A stretch of DNA of 64,000 bases from the NCBI GenBank assembly GCA_009775095.1, contig VSOZ01000003.1, positions 124,001-188,000 on the forward strand, read 5' to 3'. Positions 18,362 to 25,807 of the stretch are shown here, in pieces. A program made the translations under genes and the position numbers. The notes below the pieces were generated by a model. That model was not told where the DNA came from and did not search any database. It worked only from the letters and a program-made list of their open reading frames with translations. The DNA comes from Muribaculum sp. (lineage in GTDB: Bacteria > Bacteroidota > Bacteroidia > Bacteroidales > Muribaculaceae). Position 1 is the stretch's first letter. The number at the start of each line of letters is the position of its first letter.

Positions 18362-18838
18362 TCATTTCCTCCGGGAAGTGGCGGCGTCGCCGCGTCCTGC
18401 CAGTTGGCCACGCAGCGATTCAATCTCGCGTGCCTGCACCTCCACCTTCTGCTCAAGCCTGTCGATGCGGTTGCTGAGGGGCACCATCATTGATGTCATG
18501 TTGCGCATTATCTCCGCCATATCCGCAAGGATGTAGGAGAAGCGGTCCAACTGAGGGGGTGGCGACGCCGCCCCTGTTTCAGTTTCCTGCTTCCTGCCGG
18601 GACTTTCAAGCAGCATCTCGCCCTCGCCGCTCCATATCCACCCGAAATTCAATGTCGGGCATACACCGCACAGGCTCTTCACGAAACGCTCCGACACGTT
18701 GGATTTACCCGTTATCACCTGCGACACCACGCTTGGGTTGTAGCCCATCCTTTCCGCTATCGCACGGTTGGATGCGAACAGCCGGTTATCTTTCAGCCAT
18801 TCCATAGCCTGTCTTATCCTTTTTCTTATATCTTCCAT
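18362..18838 (-). CDS. Cro/C1-type helix-turn-helix regulator with coiled-coil tail
   Basis: The ATG at 18838 (158 aa) is preferred to a longer start nine codons upstream, since the HTH follows at once. The HTH (about 20-60) reads NRAIAERMGYNPSVVSQVITG, typical of phage-repressor-like proteins, followed by a segment with NFGWIWSGEGEMLL also seen in Bacteroidetes phage/ICE regulators. The C-terminus (about 105-150) has a heptad-like pattern (LSNRIDRLEQKVEVQAREIESLRGQ in two pieces) that could form a dimer. It is convergent with int and divergent from the excisionase-like gene, so it may repress the element's left operon. Confidence 0.8.
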   Translation of the reverse strand: MEDIRKRIRQAMEWLKDNRLFASNRAIAERMGYNPSVVSQVITGKSNVSERFVKSLCGVCPTLNFGWIWSGEGEMLLESPGRKQETETGAASPPPQLDRFSYILADMAEIMRNMTSMMVPLSNRIDRLEQKVEVQAREIESLRGQLAGRGDAATSRRK

Positions 18839-19045
18839 AACTGAATGTTTATATTTTCTAATCAATCCGATTAGTTATTTCCAATAATAACAATCCAAAC
18901 AATCATTTCGCATGATATGTTTGTTAGTGTTAATACAATCAACTAATTTAGATTAATTATTTCTAATTGCAAAGATAATCATTTTTCTAAATATAACTAA
19001 TGATTGCTAACAAGAAAAATTAACAGGACATAAAAACATGCCATT
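18839..19045. promoter_or_regulatory. divergent control region with inverted repeat
   Basis: This A+T-rich stretch separates the repressor-like gene (left) from the excisionase-like gene (right). CTAATC (18858-18863) and GATTAG (18869-18874) form a 6-5-6 inverted repeat just upstream of the repressor start. Related CTAAT and GATTA half sites recur near 18943-18955. On the minus strand TATCTTTG (18977-18970) matches TAnnTTTG and may be the repressor promoter. Autoregulation is a fair inference. Confidence 0.5.
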
Positions 19046-19321
19046 ATGAGTGAAGACCGGAGAATAACGATGAGGCTCACGAGGATCGAGAACACCCTTG
19101 AGGAAATAAAGCGTACAATCACTGTTCCGGAGCCGCCGGACCGTCCCATAACAGTCAGGGAGGCAGCCGAGATAATGCACTGCTCGGAACAGAGGGTGCG
19201 TGATTCCATACGGGACGGCACCCTGAAAGCGAAACGCAACGGGAGGCGTTATTACCTTTCATTATATGATGTCAGGGAACGCGCCGGATTCCCATCCCTT
19301 GAAAAAAAACGGAAGACCTGA
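19046..19321 (+). CDS. excisionase-like MerR/HTH_17 DNA-binding protein
   Basis: The 91-residue protein has a short N-terminal helix with acidic and basic residues (MRLTRIENTLEEIKRTI), then a winged helix of the excisionase type: PITVREAAEIMHCSEQRVRDS followed by RDGTLKAKRNGRRYYLSLYDVRERAG. Such proteins direct the recombinase toward excision or act as activators. It lies first in the rightward operon after the divergent control region, 1.7 kb from the integrase. No catalytic domain is present. Confidence 0.75.
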   Translation: MSEDRRITMRLTRIENTLEEIKRTITVPEPPDRPITVREAAEIMHCSEQRVRDSIRDGTLKAKRNGRRYYLSLYDVRERAGFPSLEKKRKT

Positions 19322-19347
19322 TACACCTTATATTAAAAGACAAAGTT

Positions 19348-19629
19348 ATGACAACCCAACAGATCAAAGAGATTGACTCCAGATGCCTCAACGACTATCT
19401 CGCCACGCTGCCCCCGACCGACCACCGCTTTTTCGTCACGGCTGTCGTGCGAGCCTGTGGCGAGGGCATAAAGAGAAAGACATTCTACAACTGGAAGGCC
19501 GGATGCTGCTGCATCCCGTCTTTCTGCAAGACCGAGATTGAGCGTATCGCCGGATGCGTGGTGTTTCCCAAAGACCTGTATTGCGAGGACGCAGATGCCG
19601 TAGCCTCCCGCCGCGATGATGCCTCCTGA
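19348..19629 (+). CDS. small ICE protein of unknown function
   Basis: I do not recognise this 93-residue protein. It has no signal peptide or membrane helix. A stretch GIKRKTFYNWKAGCCCIPSF followed by CKTEIERIAG has the look of a short helix-turn-helix, with a run of three cysteines that is unusual. It lies 26 bases after the excisionase-like gene and 29 bases before a winged-helix replication protein, so it is probably co-transcribed with both and may have a regulatory role. Confidence 0.6.
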   Translation: MTTQQIKEIDSRCLNDYLATLPPTDHRFFVTAVVRACGEGIKRKTFYNWKAGCCCIPSFCKTEIERIAGCVVFPKDLYCEDADAVASRRDDAS

Positions 19630-19658
19630 TTAATATTTAACGAATACAGACAGCCGGA

Positions 19659-20450
19659 ATGAACCTATCATGGATACCCGTACTGCATTATCTCCGCAAC
19701 GTGGAATGGCTCTATTCCGAAAGCAGGATGGTCCATCTCTGGCTGGAAATCCTTTTCCGCGTCCAACGGTCGGCAGACACTTACCCGATAAAGGGCACGA
19801 CAATCGACATAATGCCGGGCCAGTTCGTGGCCTCCACCAGAAAGCTCGCGGCAGCGATAGGAGCGGACAAGGACACGGTGGGCCGTTATCTGAAGATACT
19901 GGAGTCTCAAAGGTGGATAGAACGGAGGGATATTGGCAACGCCACGCTATATACCATCCTTGCCCGTGAGCAGATTCCGGAGTTCTCCTTCTATGCGAAG
20001 GACAGGGATGCCGGCAGTCCCCGACCCAATATCCTCCCCACCTCCGGGGACACGCCCTCGGACACAAGTGGGGACACTTTTGGGGACATATACCATATAG
20101 AGAATAATATAAATAAAAATTCTCTCTCCCACGCGCACGAGGAAGAAATTTTTGATTCTTTTCAAAAAGACAAAGCCTCGATCAACGAAATAGCGGCAGC
20201 CCTGCATTGCGGGGTGGAAAAACTGGAGGCGATGCTCGCCGATTTTTTCACAGAGTGCCGGATAAAGAAAAAGCATCATCCCGACGCGCAGGAGTGCAAG
20301 GATCATTTTTTCAACTGGGCCCGCGCCCGACTAAACCGAGAACAGCAAAATGTCATATCCCAAGAAAATAGACCCGTCGGAAGCCGTCAGGGGAATCAGA
20401 GAGGCCGCAGAACACCGGTCAAGCCGGACTGCGGACTTATCGAGGATTAG
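19659..20450 (+). CDS. winged-helix replication-initiator-like protein
   Basis: The first 110 residues form a DnaD/RepA-like winged helix found in many Bacteroidetes mobile elements: PGQFVASTRKLAAAIGADKDTVGRYLKILES holds the HTH. A low-complexity hydrophilic linker (about 120-170: Asp, Thr and Asn) follows. A C-terminal helical domain (about 175-240) contains HHPDAQECKDHFFNWARARL, a pattern of the DUF7833-like replication domain. It likely works with the DnaC-like ATPase encoded next, whose start lies inside this gene (101-base overlap in another frame). A role in element replication or maintenance is inferred. Confidence 0.75.
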   Translation: MNLSWIPVLHYLRNVEWLYSESRMVHLWLEILFRVQRSADTYPIKGTTIDIMPGQFVASTRKLAAAIGADKDTVGRYLKILESQRWIERRDIGNATLYTILAREQIPEFSFYAKDRDAGSPRPNILPTSGDTPSDTSGDTFGDIYHIENNINKNSLSHAHEEEIFDSFQKDKASINEIAAALHCGVEKLEAMLADFFTECRIKKKHHPDAQECKDHFFNWARARLNREQQNVISQENRPVGSRQGNQRGRRTPVKPDCGLIED

Positions 20451-21051
20451 CGAGTACAAGGAGCTTTTCGTCCGCTGCGCACTCTCAGTGTGTCCTGGCT
20501 TCACAATCAGGGACGAACTGAAGGCCGCTTACAACGACATCCTGCATTGGGCGGTCATGGACTACACCGGGAACCTCGATCCCGACAAGGGGCTTCTGCT
20601 CTGGGGCGACATAGGCACCGGGAAATCCACAATGCTCAGAATCATCCGCGAGTTCTGCGGCATGGTCCGCCCTCCAGTTGACGGCCACAGGTACTCATTC
20701 CGGATAACCAACGTGATTGACGTGTGCGCCGACTATGCAGATGAGTCTTCAGGAGGAGGATACAGGGGCATAAGGCAGTACATCGAAAGTCCGAGGCAGG
20801 CTTTCGACGAACTTGGCAGCGAGACTGTGCCGACCGGAAGGTACGGAAACTTCGAGAACGTGATGCAGTACATCTTCCAGTCCCGATATGACAACAGGCA
20901 CCATCAGTTCACCCACGCCACGACCAATCTGACAGTGGATCAGATACGCGATGTGTACGACGAGCGCATATACGACCGCTTCAAGGAGATATTCAACTTC
21001 GTTGCCCTGCGGGGAAAAACATTCAGGACAAACACTCAAAAAAATTTATAG
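20350..21051 (+). CDS. DnaC/IstB-like AAA+ ATPase
   Basis: This 233-residue protein has a Walker A GDIGTGKST (about residues 92-100), a Walker B region read as AFDELGSE, and a sensor segment with YDNRHHQFTHATTN before LTVDQIRDVYDERIYDRF, the typical arginine-rich end of DnaC-type helicase loaders. It likely loads the host replicative helicase onto element DNA together with the preceding winged-helix protein. The first 34 codons overlap the upstream gene in another frame, suggesting tight co-expression. Confidence 0.88.
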   Translation: MSYPKKIDPSEAVRGIREAAEHRSSRTADLSRISEYKELFVRCALSVCPGFTIRDELKAAYNDILHWAVMDYTGNLDPDKGLLLWGDIGTGKSTMLRIIREFCGMVRPPVDGHRYSFRITNVIDVCADYADESSGGGYRGIRQYIESPRQAFDELGSETVPTGRYGNFENVMQYIFQSRYDNRHHQFTHATTNLTVDQIRDVYDERIYDRFKEIFNFVALRGKTFRTNTQKNL

Positions 21052-21053
21052 AA

Positions 21054-21296
21054 ATGGAAAACGAAATGACACAGAATCCCGTCGATTGGGAAAAACGCCG
21101 CTATGAGCTTGCGGAGGCACTGTTCTTCCATGACATCCGACATGCGGACGAGGTTTCCCCTGAGAACAGGCTGGCCTTTTGGCCGAATCATATCCGCATC
21201 GCTGCGGATATGGCGGTGGAGGCTGCCGAAGTTTTCATAGAGAAATACCGCCGGAGCGCGGACAAGCCGAGGGAGGAACAGAGCCATGCTCCCTGA
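21054..21296 (+). CDS. small ICE protein, unknown function
   Basis: An 80-residue soluble protein with no recognised family. It has a helical, charged composition (WEKRRYELAEALFFHDIRHA, then AADMAVEAAEVFIEKYR). It begins 3 bases after the ATPase gene and overlaps the next gene by 11 bases, so it belongs to the same operon. Similar short acidic/helical proteins occur at this place in other Bacteroidetes elements. Confidence 0.6.
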   Translation: MENEMTQNPVDWEKRRYELAEALFFHDIRHADEVSPENRLAFWPNHIRIAADMAVEAAEVFIEKYRRSADKPREEQSHAP

Positions 21297-21516
21297 TTTC
21301 AGAAAGATAGTCCCGGAGCTGCTGTATTCGGTGATGTCTGCCAAAAGGCTGCTCGGTATAAGCCACACTACGATATACGAGTACATGAAGTCCTCGCCCC
21401 CGATACTCCCATACCAACGGTCGGAAAACGGCTGGCACAGGCTTATCAAGGGAAGCGACCTCATAATCATCCGCGACAATCCTCCCGTCAAGCGTGGCCG
21501 TCGCCGTAACAAGTAA
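21286..21516 (+). CDS. small helix-turn-helix protein (DUF3853/excisionase-like)
   Basis: A 76-residue protein with a clear HTH (SAKRLLGISHTTIYEYMKS) and a basic C-terminus (KRGRRRNK). The LPYQRSENGWHRLIKGSDLI segment is the wing found in excisionase-like proteins. It closes the rightward left-end operon and overlaps the previous gene by 11 bases. DNA binding is likely; the target is unknown. Confidence 0.65.
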   Translation: MLPDFRKIVPELLYSVMSAKRLLGISHTTIYEYMKSSPPILPYQRSENGWHRLIKGSDLIIIRDNPPVKRGRRRNK

Positions 21517-21526
21517 GAGTGACCGG

Positions 21527-21904
21527 TCAGTTCAGCAGGTACCACGGCGGCGAGTTGCTTTCCGGATTGCCGAAGGCTTCGGAAATTGCTACGGCAAGAA
21601 GCCATGCATGGGAGCGTATGCCGTCCATGTCGGCGGCGATCTGACTTCTGCGGTTCTCTCCGGCTTCGGCGAGGCGACACCATTCCCGTGCGAAGATTGC
21701 CGGATGGAAGGCATCGACAAATGACACGATGTCGGCGACAAGGGTCGCCGGGTTGTTGTCGGTCATGTCGGTGGAGAATCGGAACGGCACACCGCTTGCC
21801 GTTCTCCGCCGGAAATCGAATGTCATGCTGCCGTCCACCCTCACTATTGCCTCAACTCTCCAGCCGCATTTTATGGCAACTTGGATTATGGTTTGTAAAA
21901 TCAT
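21527..21904 (-). CDS. ICE accessory protein, unknown function
   Basis: This 125-residue protein has no recognised family. It is a soluble alpha/beta protein (RVDGSMTFDFRRRTASGVPF, then VADIVSFVDAFHPAIFAREW) and its ending is Pro/Trp-rich (NSPPWYLLN). Similar small proteins are common next to DUF2958 genes in Bacteroidetes elements. It is convergent with the left-end operon, 10 bases apart, and downstream on the minus strand of the DUF2958 group. Confidence 0.55.
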   Translation of the reverse strand: MILQTIIQVAIKCGWRVEAIVRVDGSMTFDFRRRTASGVPFRFSTDMTDNNPATLVADIVSFVDAFHPAIFAREWCRLAEAGENRRSQIAADMDGIRSHAWLLAVAISEAFGNPESNSPPWYLLN

Positions 21905-22004
21905 ATCAGTACACGTTTATGTCTGCCACTTCTACGAAGGAAGCGGCAGACCGGATTTTCGGTAAAGTCAGCCGCAGCGCATACGCCACGGCTGACAGTT
22001 CATA

Positions 22005-22373
22005 TCATCCTGCCATTCGTTCAAGGAAGTCTTGCAGCCGTTTGTCGGCAATCTTCCCTATGGGCTGCGGTGCGAAGTATGGTATCTGCACCACTTGCAG
22101 TATGCCGAAGCCTTGTTTTCGGCAGTCAATCTCAAGGTCGGCAAGCTCGTTCAGTGACACATAGCCGTACTCATCCTCGGCAAGCCCCACGACTATGCCG
22201 AATAGCGTGGTGTCATCGTCCTCGCGGCTACCTTCAAGTATGAACCATCTCACGTTTCCGATGGCAAATATCGCTATGCACACTGCGTTCTTTCCCTTTC
22301 CGTCTTGGGAATATAGGGGGTAGCGGTTTATCGCTTCCTCCAGTTTTGGGGTCATAAGTCTGTTCATATTCAT
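22005..22373 (-). CDS. DUF2958-domain protein
   Basis: The 122-residue protein fits DUF2958, a small domain found in plasmids and ICEs: it starts with LMTPKLEEAINRYPLYSQDG, then a strand with FAIGNVRWFILEGSREDDDT, then LFGIVVGLAEDEYGYVSLNEL. The function is unknown. Four-base ATGA overlap with the upstream gene indicates translational coupling. It lies in the minus-strand operon headed by leader A. Confidence 0.8.
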   Translation of the reverse strand: MNMNRLMTPKLEEAINRYPLYSQDGKGKNAVCIAIFAIGNVRWFILEGSREDDDTTLFGIVVGLAEDEYGYVSLNELADLEIDCRKQGFGILQVVQIPYFAPQPIGKIADKRLQDFLERMAG

Positions 22374-22684
22374 CTGCTTTTTAATTCATTATATTCGGGG
22401 TTATAGATTTCGTTGCCGTATATCAGCGTGTCATACATCATCGCCGCTTTCTTAGTCGCCATTTCATTGCGCTCATCGTAATATCCCTTGTGGTAGTTGA
22501 TTGCAAGCTGACGGATATAGGCCACGCACACCTTGAAAGCCTGCGACTGCAAGTAGCGGTGTATGGTGGCGAGAGCCTTGCCTGTGTTGGCTGCGGATTG
22601 TAGCCTGCCGTTGACGAAGTTGTCAAACGCCACGACAAACTCCTTGTCGTTCTTTGAGATTGCTATACCGTTGTAATCTTCCAT
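22370..22684 (-). CDS. small ICE protein, unknown function
   Basis: This 104-residue soluble, helical protein (ATIHRYLQSQAFKVCVAYIR, then ERNEMATKKAAMMYDTLIYG) has no recognised family. It sits between the DUF2958 gene (ATGA overlap) and a 64-residue protein gene, 13 bases away. It is translationally coupled to DUF2958 and so probably works in the same process. Confidence 0.6.
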   Translation of the reverse strand: MEDYNGIAISKNDKEFVVAFDNFVNGRLQSAANTGKALATIHRYLQSQAFKVCVAYIRQLAINYHKGYYDERNEMATKKAAMMYDTLIYGNEIYNPEYNELKSR

Positions 22685-22697
22685 ATTCGTATCGTTT

Positions 22698-22892
22698 TTA
22701 GAGTTTTGCCTGATAGTAGATTGATGGCTCGGAGGTTACGTTGTAGATATATGCCCCACAACGCACCAATAATGCCTCCTTGCCGTAATAGAGCCGCTTC
22801 ATGCCCCGAACGGAGCCGGAGCGGTGGAAATTGGGGAAACGTCCGATGTTAACTCGCTCTCCCTCTGCCACGTTCATTCGTCTTACTCGCAT
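22698..22892 (-). CDS. small ICE protein, unknown function
   Basis: A 64-residue basic protein (MRVRRMNVAEGERVNIGRFP) with Tyr-rich beta segments (LLVRCGAYIYNVTSEPSIYY). No family recognised. It is short but has good coding context between two same-strand genes at 13 and 16 bases. Confidence 0.5.
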   Translation of the reverse strand: MRVRRMNVAEGERVNIGRFPNFHRSGSVRGMKRLYYGKEALLVRCGAYIYNVTSEPSIYYQAKL

Positions 22893-22908
22893 AGCTGTAT
22901 GGTTGGGA

Positions 22909-23391
22909 TTAAAAATGATAGTCGCACACTCCGCCGATATATAGTTTTTCCCCTTTTGTCAAATTATCGACCATTGACATGAAATGGGCTGAACGCTCTG
23001 CGGTTGCATCAGTGCCGCAGTTGTCAATTACAAAGAGCGTTGATTTGCCAAGAGGGTTGACGATAGCCTTTTGGAGTTTGTAAGTCCCCATAATATCGAA
23101 TATATTTTCGGGAGTGATATTTCGGACGGTTGTGGTGATAAGGTCGTGATATGTATTGCGCCATTCTTCTATGCCACCATTATATGTGATAGAGTAATCG
23201 GGATTAAGCGAGAACATACCTTTCGGAAGCACCTTTTCGACAAGATATTCAATGGCTTCCTCTCGCTCATTTCCACTAAGTTCGTCCGCATAGTCGAAAT
23301 ATACCATGTCGCCCTCGTTGATGCAATCCTCACGCAGATAATTCTCTTTCGGAATAGGGTTGCTGTCCACTTGAAAAATAAAGTTGTGCAT
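22909..23391 (-). CDS. ICE accessory protein, unknown function
   Basis: This acidic 160-residue protein (DCINEGDMVYFDYADELSGN, EREEAIEYLVEKVLPKGMF) has no recognised family and no signal peptide. It ends with Tyr/Gly-rich strands (LYIGGVCDYHF). It is the first gene after leader A, whose 7-bp hairpin begins 48 bases before the start codon. A role like that of anti-defence or DNA-mimic proteins is possible from the acidity but is only a guess. Confidence 0.65.
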   Translation of the reverse strand: MHNFIFQVDSNPIPKENYLREDCINEGDMVYFDYADELSGNEREEAIEYLVEKVLPKGMFSLNPDYSITYNGGIEEWRNTYHDLITTTVRNITPENIFDIMGTYKLQKAIVNPLGKSTLFVIDNCGTDATAERSAHFMSMVDNLTKGEKLYIGGVCDYHF

Positions 23392-23407
23392 AGTCCTTGT
23401 TTGTTTT

Positions 23408-23916
23408 GTTGATGTTTGAGTTTTTTATCCCTTTTGTTGAAGCTCCGAGAGCTTCTTTGGCAGGGAAGGCCGTTTTTCGTGCAGCGTCAACTGCGGCCAT
23501 TAGGGAGGATAAGGCAAGCGTGAAGCCAGCGGCAAGACCGGGATACCCATTTTTTCGGAATAAAAGGAGAAAAAATGCGGAGGCTCACGGGTGCGGACGC
23601 CGGCCTCAAACGAAGTGTCGCTTGACGTTCCTCCCGGACGCAGTAGCTTCGCACGGGAAAATGCCACCCTGCCAAGAACTCAAGACCTTCAAGGGAAGTA
23701 AATATCCTCACATCAGTCTTGCCGGGTCAAAGCGGGAGCCTTGATCCGCCTTTTGCCATCGTTTCGGATTTGTATTCATTGACAGGCGGCAACGCGAAAG
23801 CCACGCTCGCTTGGCTCTGGCGTTGCCGCCGCTTTTGGCTTCATGCCAGGGGTATCTTCTTATGATAATCTGCCCGAAGCGGAATCGGTGTGGCTACACG
23901 GAATCAGCCGGGCTGC
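23408..23916 (-). ncRNA. candidate structured leader A (non-coding repeat, copy 1)
   Basis: This gene-free stretch is a diverged direct copy of 25283-25807. Base changes preserve pairing: stem 23785-23795 with 23820-23830 corresponds to 25661-25673 with 25710-25722, with different bases. A terminal GTGT/ACAC hairpin corresponds to a GTGTC/GACAC hairpin. A loop-stem containing GCAGTAGCTTCGCACGGG is identical in both. On the minus strand it ends with hairpin GAAGCTC-TCG-GAGCTTC (23455-23439), then AACAAAAGGG and an A-rich run, 48 bases before the start of 22909-23391. It is read as a long structured 5' leader. An independent RNA cannot be excluded. Coding is unlikely since both copies are interrupted differently. 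Confidence 0.6.
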
Positions 23917-23973
23917 AATATTCCCAATTCGCTTGCTGAAGCAATATTCATAGACTCGCGTCCAAAATGGGGA

Positions 23974-24004
23974 CAAGACATGAACGCTTGACATACATGT
24001 CTTG
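23974..24004 (-). terminator. inverted repeat after the 24.0-25.3 kb operon
   Basis: CAAGACATG (23974-23982) and CATGTCTTG (23996-24004) form a perfect 9-bp stem 8 bases after the stop of the gene ending at 24012. There is only a weak T run on the minus strand, so termination is likely but not certain. Confidence 0.5.
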
Positions 24005-24011
24005 CCACCAT

Positions 24012-24305
24012 TTATAACTCTGGAATAGGAAACCATTTCACATTATCATCCACCTCGGAGGGAAAAACAAAAGGGTCAAACTTGATTATCTCCAGTGATG
24101 CCAAATTCATTTCAGCCTTGTCAATGCGAAGGATTATATGTTGTCCTTTATCCGGCTTTCTCTCCTTGAATGAGAGCCAGCGGTCTGGTTGATTTTTGTC
24201 AGCCCACTCCGCTCCCTCGATGAAGCAGAACATATTGGGCACTCTTAACTCGCTGACCTTGTATCGCTCCGAGGCAGCGACTTCGATTTGTTCTCTGCGT
24301 GTCAT
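24012..24305 (-). CDS. DUF551-like small protein
   Basis: The 97-residue protein ends with the pattern of phage DUF551 proteins: WLSFKERKPDKGQHIILRI followed about 30 residues later by VKWFPIPEL. The N-terminus is helical with GAEWADKNQP. DUF551 is common in phages and ICEs; its role is unknown. It is last in the minus-strand operon headed by leader B. Confidence 0.65.
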   Translation of the reverse strand: MTRREQIEVAASERYKVSELRVPNMFCFIEGAEWADKNQPDRWLSFKERKPDKGQHIILRIDKAEMNLASLEIIKFDPFVFPSEVDDNVKWFPIPEL

Positions 24306-24315
24306 TTCTCAATTT

Positions 24316-24588
24316 TCATTCAAACCATTCGGGATTGCTTTCTTTGAGGATGTCGGTCAGTTCGCTGTCGGAGAGTTGCAGGTCGGCATCGGATGTGTAG
24401 AAGAAGATTTCCTCGTCCACCTTTTCCGCTTCCTTGTCAGCGAAGCCGCTGCATCCCTCCGTGATTGGATTAGGCATGAGTGCGTCCATGAGGGTCAAAC
24501 CTCCGATTATAAGTCGCTCTCCCTCGTTGCTTTCAACGATACGGCAGGTATAGTCCTTGCCCTTGTAATTGATTTCAGTAGTAACCAT
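24316..24588 (-). CDS. small acidic ICE protein, unknown function
   Basis: This 90-residue protein is acidic, particularly in its C-terminal half (DADLQLSDSELTDILKESN). No family, signal peptide or membrane helix is seen. It lies between a DUF551-like gene (10 bases) and a 207-residue protein gene (57 bases). Confidence 0.55.
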   Translation of the reverse strand: MVTTEINYKGKDYTCRIVESNEGERLIIGGLTLMDALMPNPITEGCSGFADKEAEKVDEEIFFYTSDADLQLSDSELTDILKESNPEWFE

Positions 24589-24645
24589 AATGTTTGTATT
24601 TATGCCCCCTACAATCGGTAGGAAGTGTCGGGAGCGGTTGATAAT

Positions 24646-25269
24646 TCAGTCTATGTCTGTGCCTATGAAATGCTCGTCGTCAATCAGTGAATAGTAATAG
24701 CCGTTGCCGCATCCCCGGTATTCCTTACTGAAGCCTGCTGCAATGTCGCCAGCCTTGTAATAGCCGTTGTCTTTTTCCACGACTTTCAGCCATAGTGAGC
24801 CGTCATAGCCTCGGAAGTCAAACCGATGTGAATTATAGTCGTGCCTTTCTTTGAGTGCTTTCCTGAACTCCTGCACCGCATAAGGGGCGTACCTCTCAAT
24901 CGCTTTGAGCGATATTATCTCTCCGTCAATCCTCGTTCCCGTGGTGAGGCGGTTCTCGTAGCAACTTTTGGTCGGGTCGGCTTCAAGGCACTTGCGAATG
25001 AACTGTGAGGGGAAGGTAGCTCGCGATGCGTAGCGTCTGAACTTGGCTACAATATCAGTTTCGGAACGAACAACCCTTGTCAAGTCGCTCCAACCCTCGA
25101 TGATTTCGATGTCGATTGGGTAGCCTTTGGTCTTTGAGCGTCTGGCGAACTCGCAGATGTTGCCCTGTGCCGAGAGGAAAAGGCGTCTGCGTTCCTTGCC
25201 GTGGGGCGTGATTATGTCGAACACACCCGAATTGCGATTAAGTATCGCTGTTGCGTCTTGATAGTCCAT
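24646..25269 (-). CDS. ICE accessory protein, unknown function
   Basis: This 207-residue protein has no recognised family. The N-terminus (ITPHGKERRRLFLSAQGNI) and a central basic helix region (FRRYASRATFPSQFIRKCL) are followed by a Tyr/Gly-rich C-terminus (RGCGNGYYYSLIDDEHFIG). It is the first gene after leader B, at the same distance (48 bases from the leader's hairpin) as the gene after leader A. The shared leader suggests shared control of the two operons. Confidence 0.6.
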   Translation of the reverse strand: MDYQDATAILNRNSGVFDIITPHGKERRRLFLSAQGNICEFARRSKTKGYPIDIEIIEGWSDLTRVVRSETDIVAKFRRYASRATFPSQFIRKCLEADPTKSCYENRLTTGTRIDGEIISLKAIERYAPYAVQEFRKALKERHDYNSHRFDFRGYDGSLWLKVVEKDNGYYKAGDIAAGFSKEYRGCGNGYYYSLIDDEHFIGTDID

Positions 25270-25282
25270 ATTTGCAAATTAT

Positions 25283-25807
25283 ATGTTTGAGCGTTTTTGT
25301 TTTTATCCCTTTTGTTGAAGCTCCGAGAGCTTCTTCGGCAGGGAAGGCCGTTTTTCGTGCGGTCCTCACTGCGGCCATTAGGGAGGATTAGGCAAGTGTG
25401 TAGTCAGCGGCAAGGGAGGGATACCCAAATTGTTTGAGGCACGAAAATAATTTGCGGAGGCTCATGAGCGTAGCCGCCGACCACAAGCGCAGCGTCACTT
25501 GACGTTCCTCCCGGACGCAGTAGCTTCGCACGGGAAAACGCATCCATGCCAAGAACTCAAATTACTTCAAGGTAAAGAAATCATCCACAGCATCTCGGCC
25601 GGGTCAAAGCATCAGCCTTGATCCGGCAACAATCAGCATTTTCAAACGGATTTTCATAGACCGGCGATAACGCGAGAGTTAGGCGAAGGCTTGCCCTCGC
25701 TTTGCTTTGGCGTTGTCGCCGGTTTCGGCTTTATGCCGGATATTCCATCTTGAGACAGTCTGCCCGATGCTGAATCGGTGTCATTGAGACACGGAATCAG
25801 TCGGGCA
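25283..25807 (-). ncRNA. candidate structured leader B (non-coding repeat, copy 2)
   Basis: This is the second copy of the element described as leader A, in the same orientation and in front of the second minus-strand operon. The hairpin GAAGCTC/GAGCTTC (25317-25323 with 25327-25333) lies 48 bases from the start codon at 25269, exactly as in copy A. Blocks of near identity (the CCCTTTTGTT to GCCGTTTTTCGTGC part; the CTTGACGTTCCTCCCGGACG to CACGGGAAAA part; the terminal GCCCG...CGGGC stem) alternate with parts that change in both strands of predicted stems. The pattern speaks for selection on RNA structure. Confidence 0.6.

Noticed and set aside
17203..21516. Prophage
   Set aside because: Integrase, repressor and replication genes could be phage-like, but no capsid, terminase or tail genes follow, while a full set of conjugation genes does.
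23397..23744. Plus-strand frame of 115 codons in leader A
   Set aside because: The corresponding frame in copy B is broken, and changes between copies follow predicted stems rather than codons.
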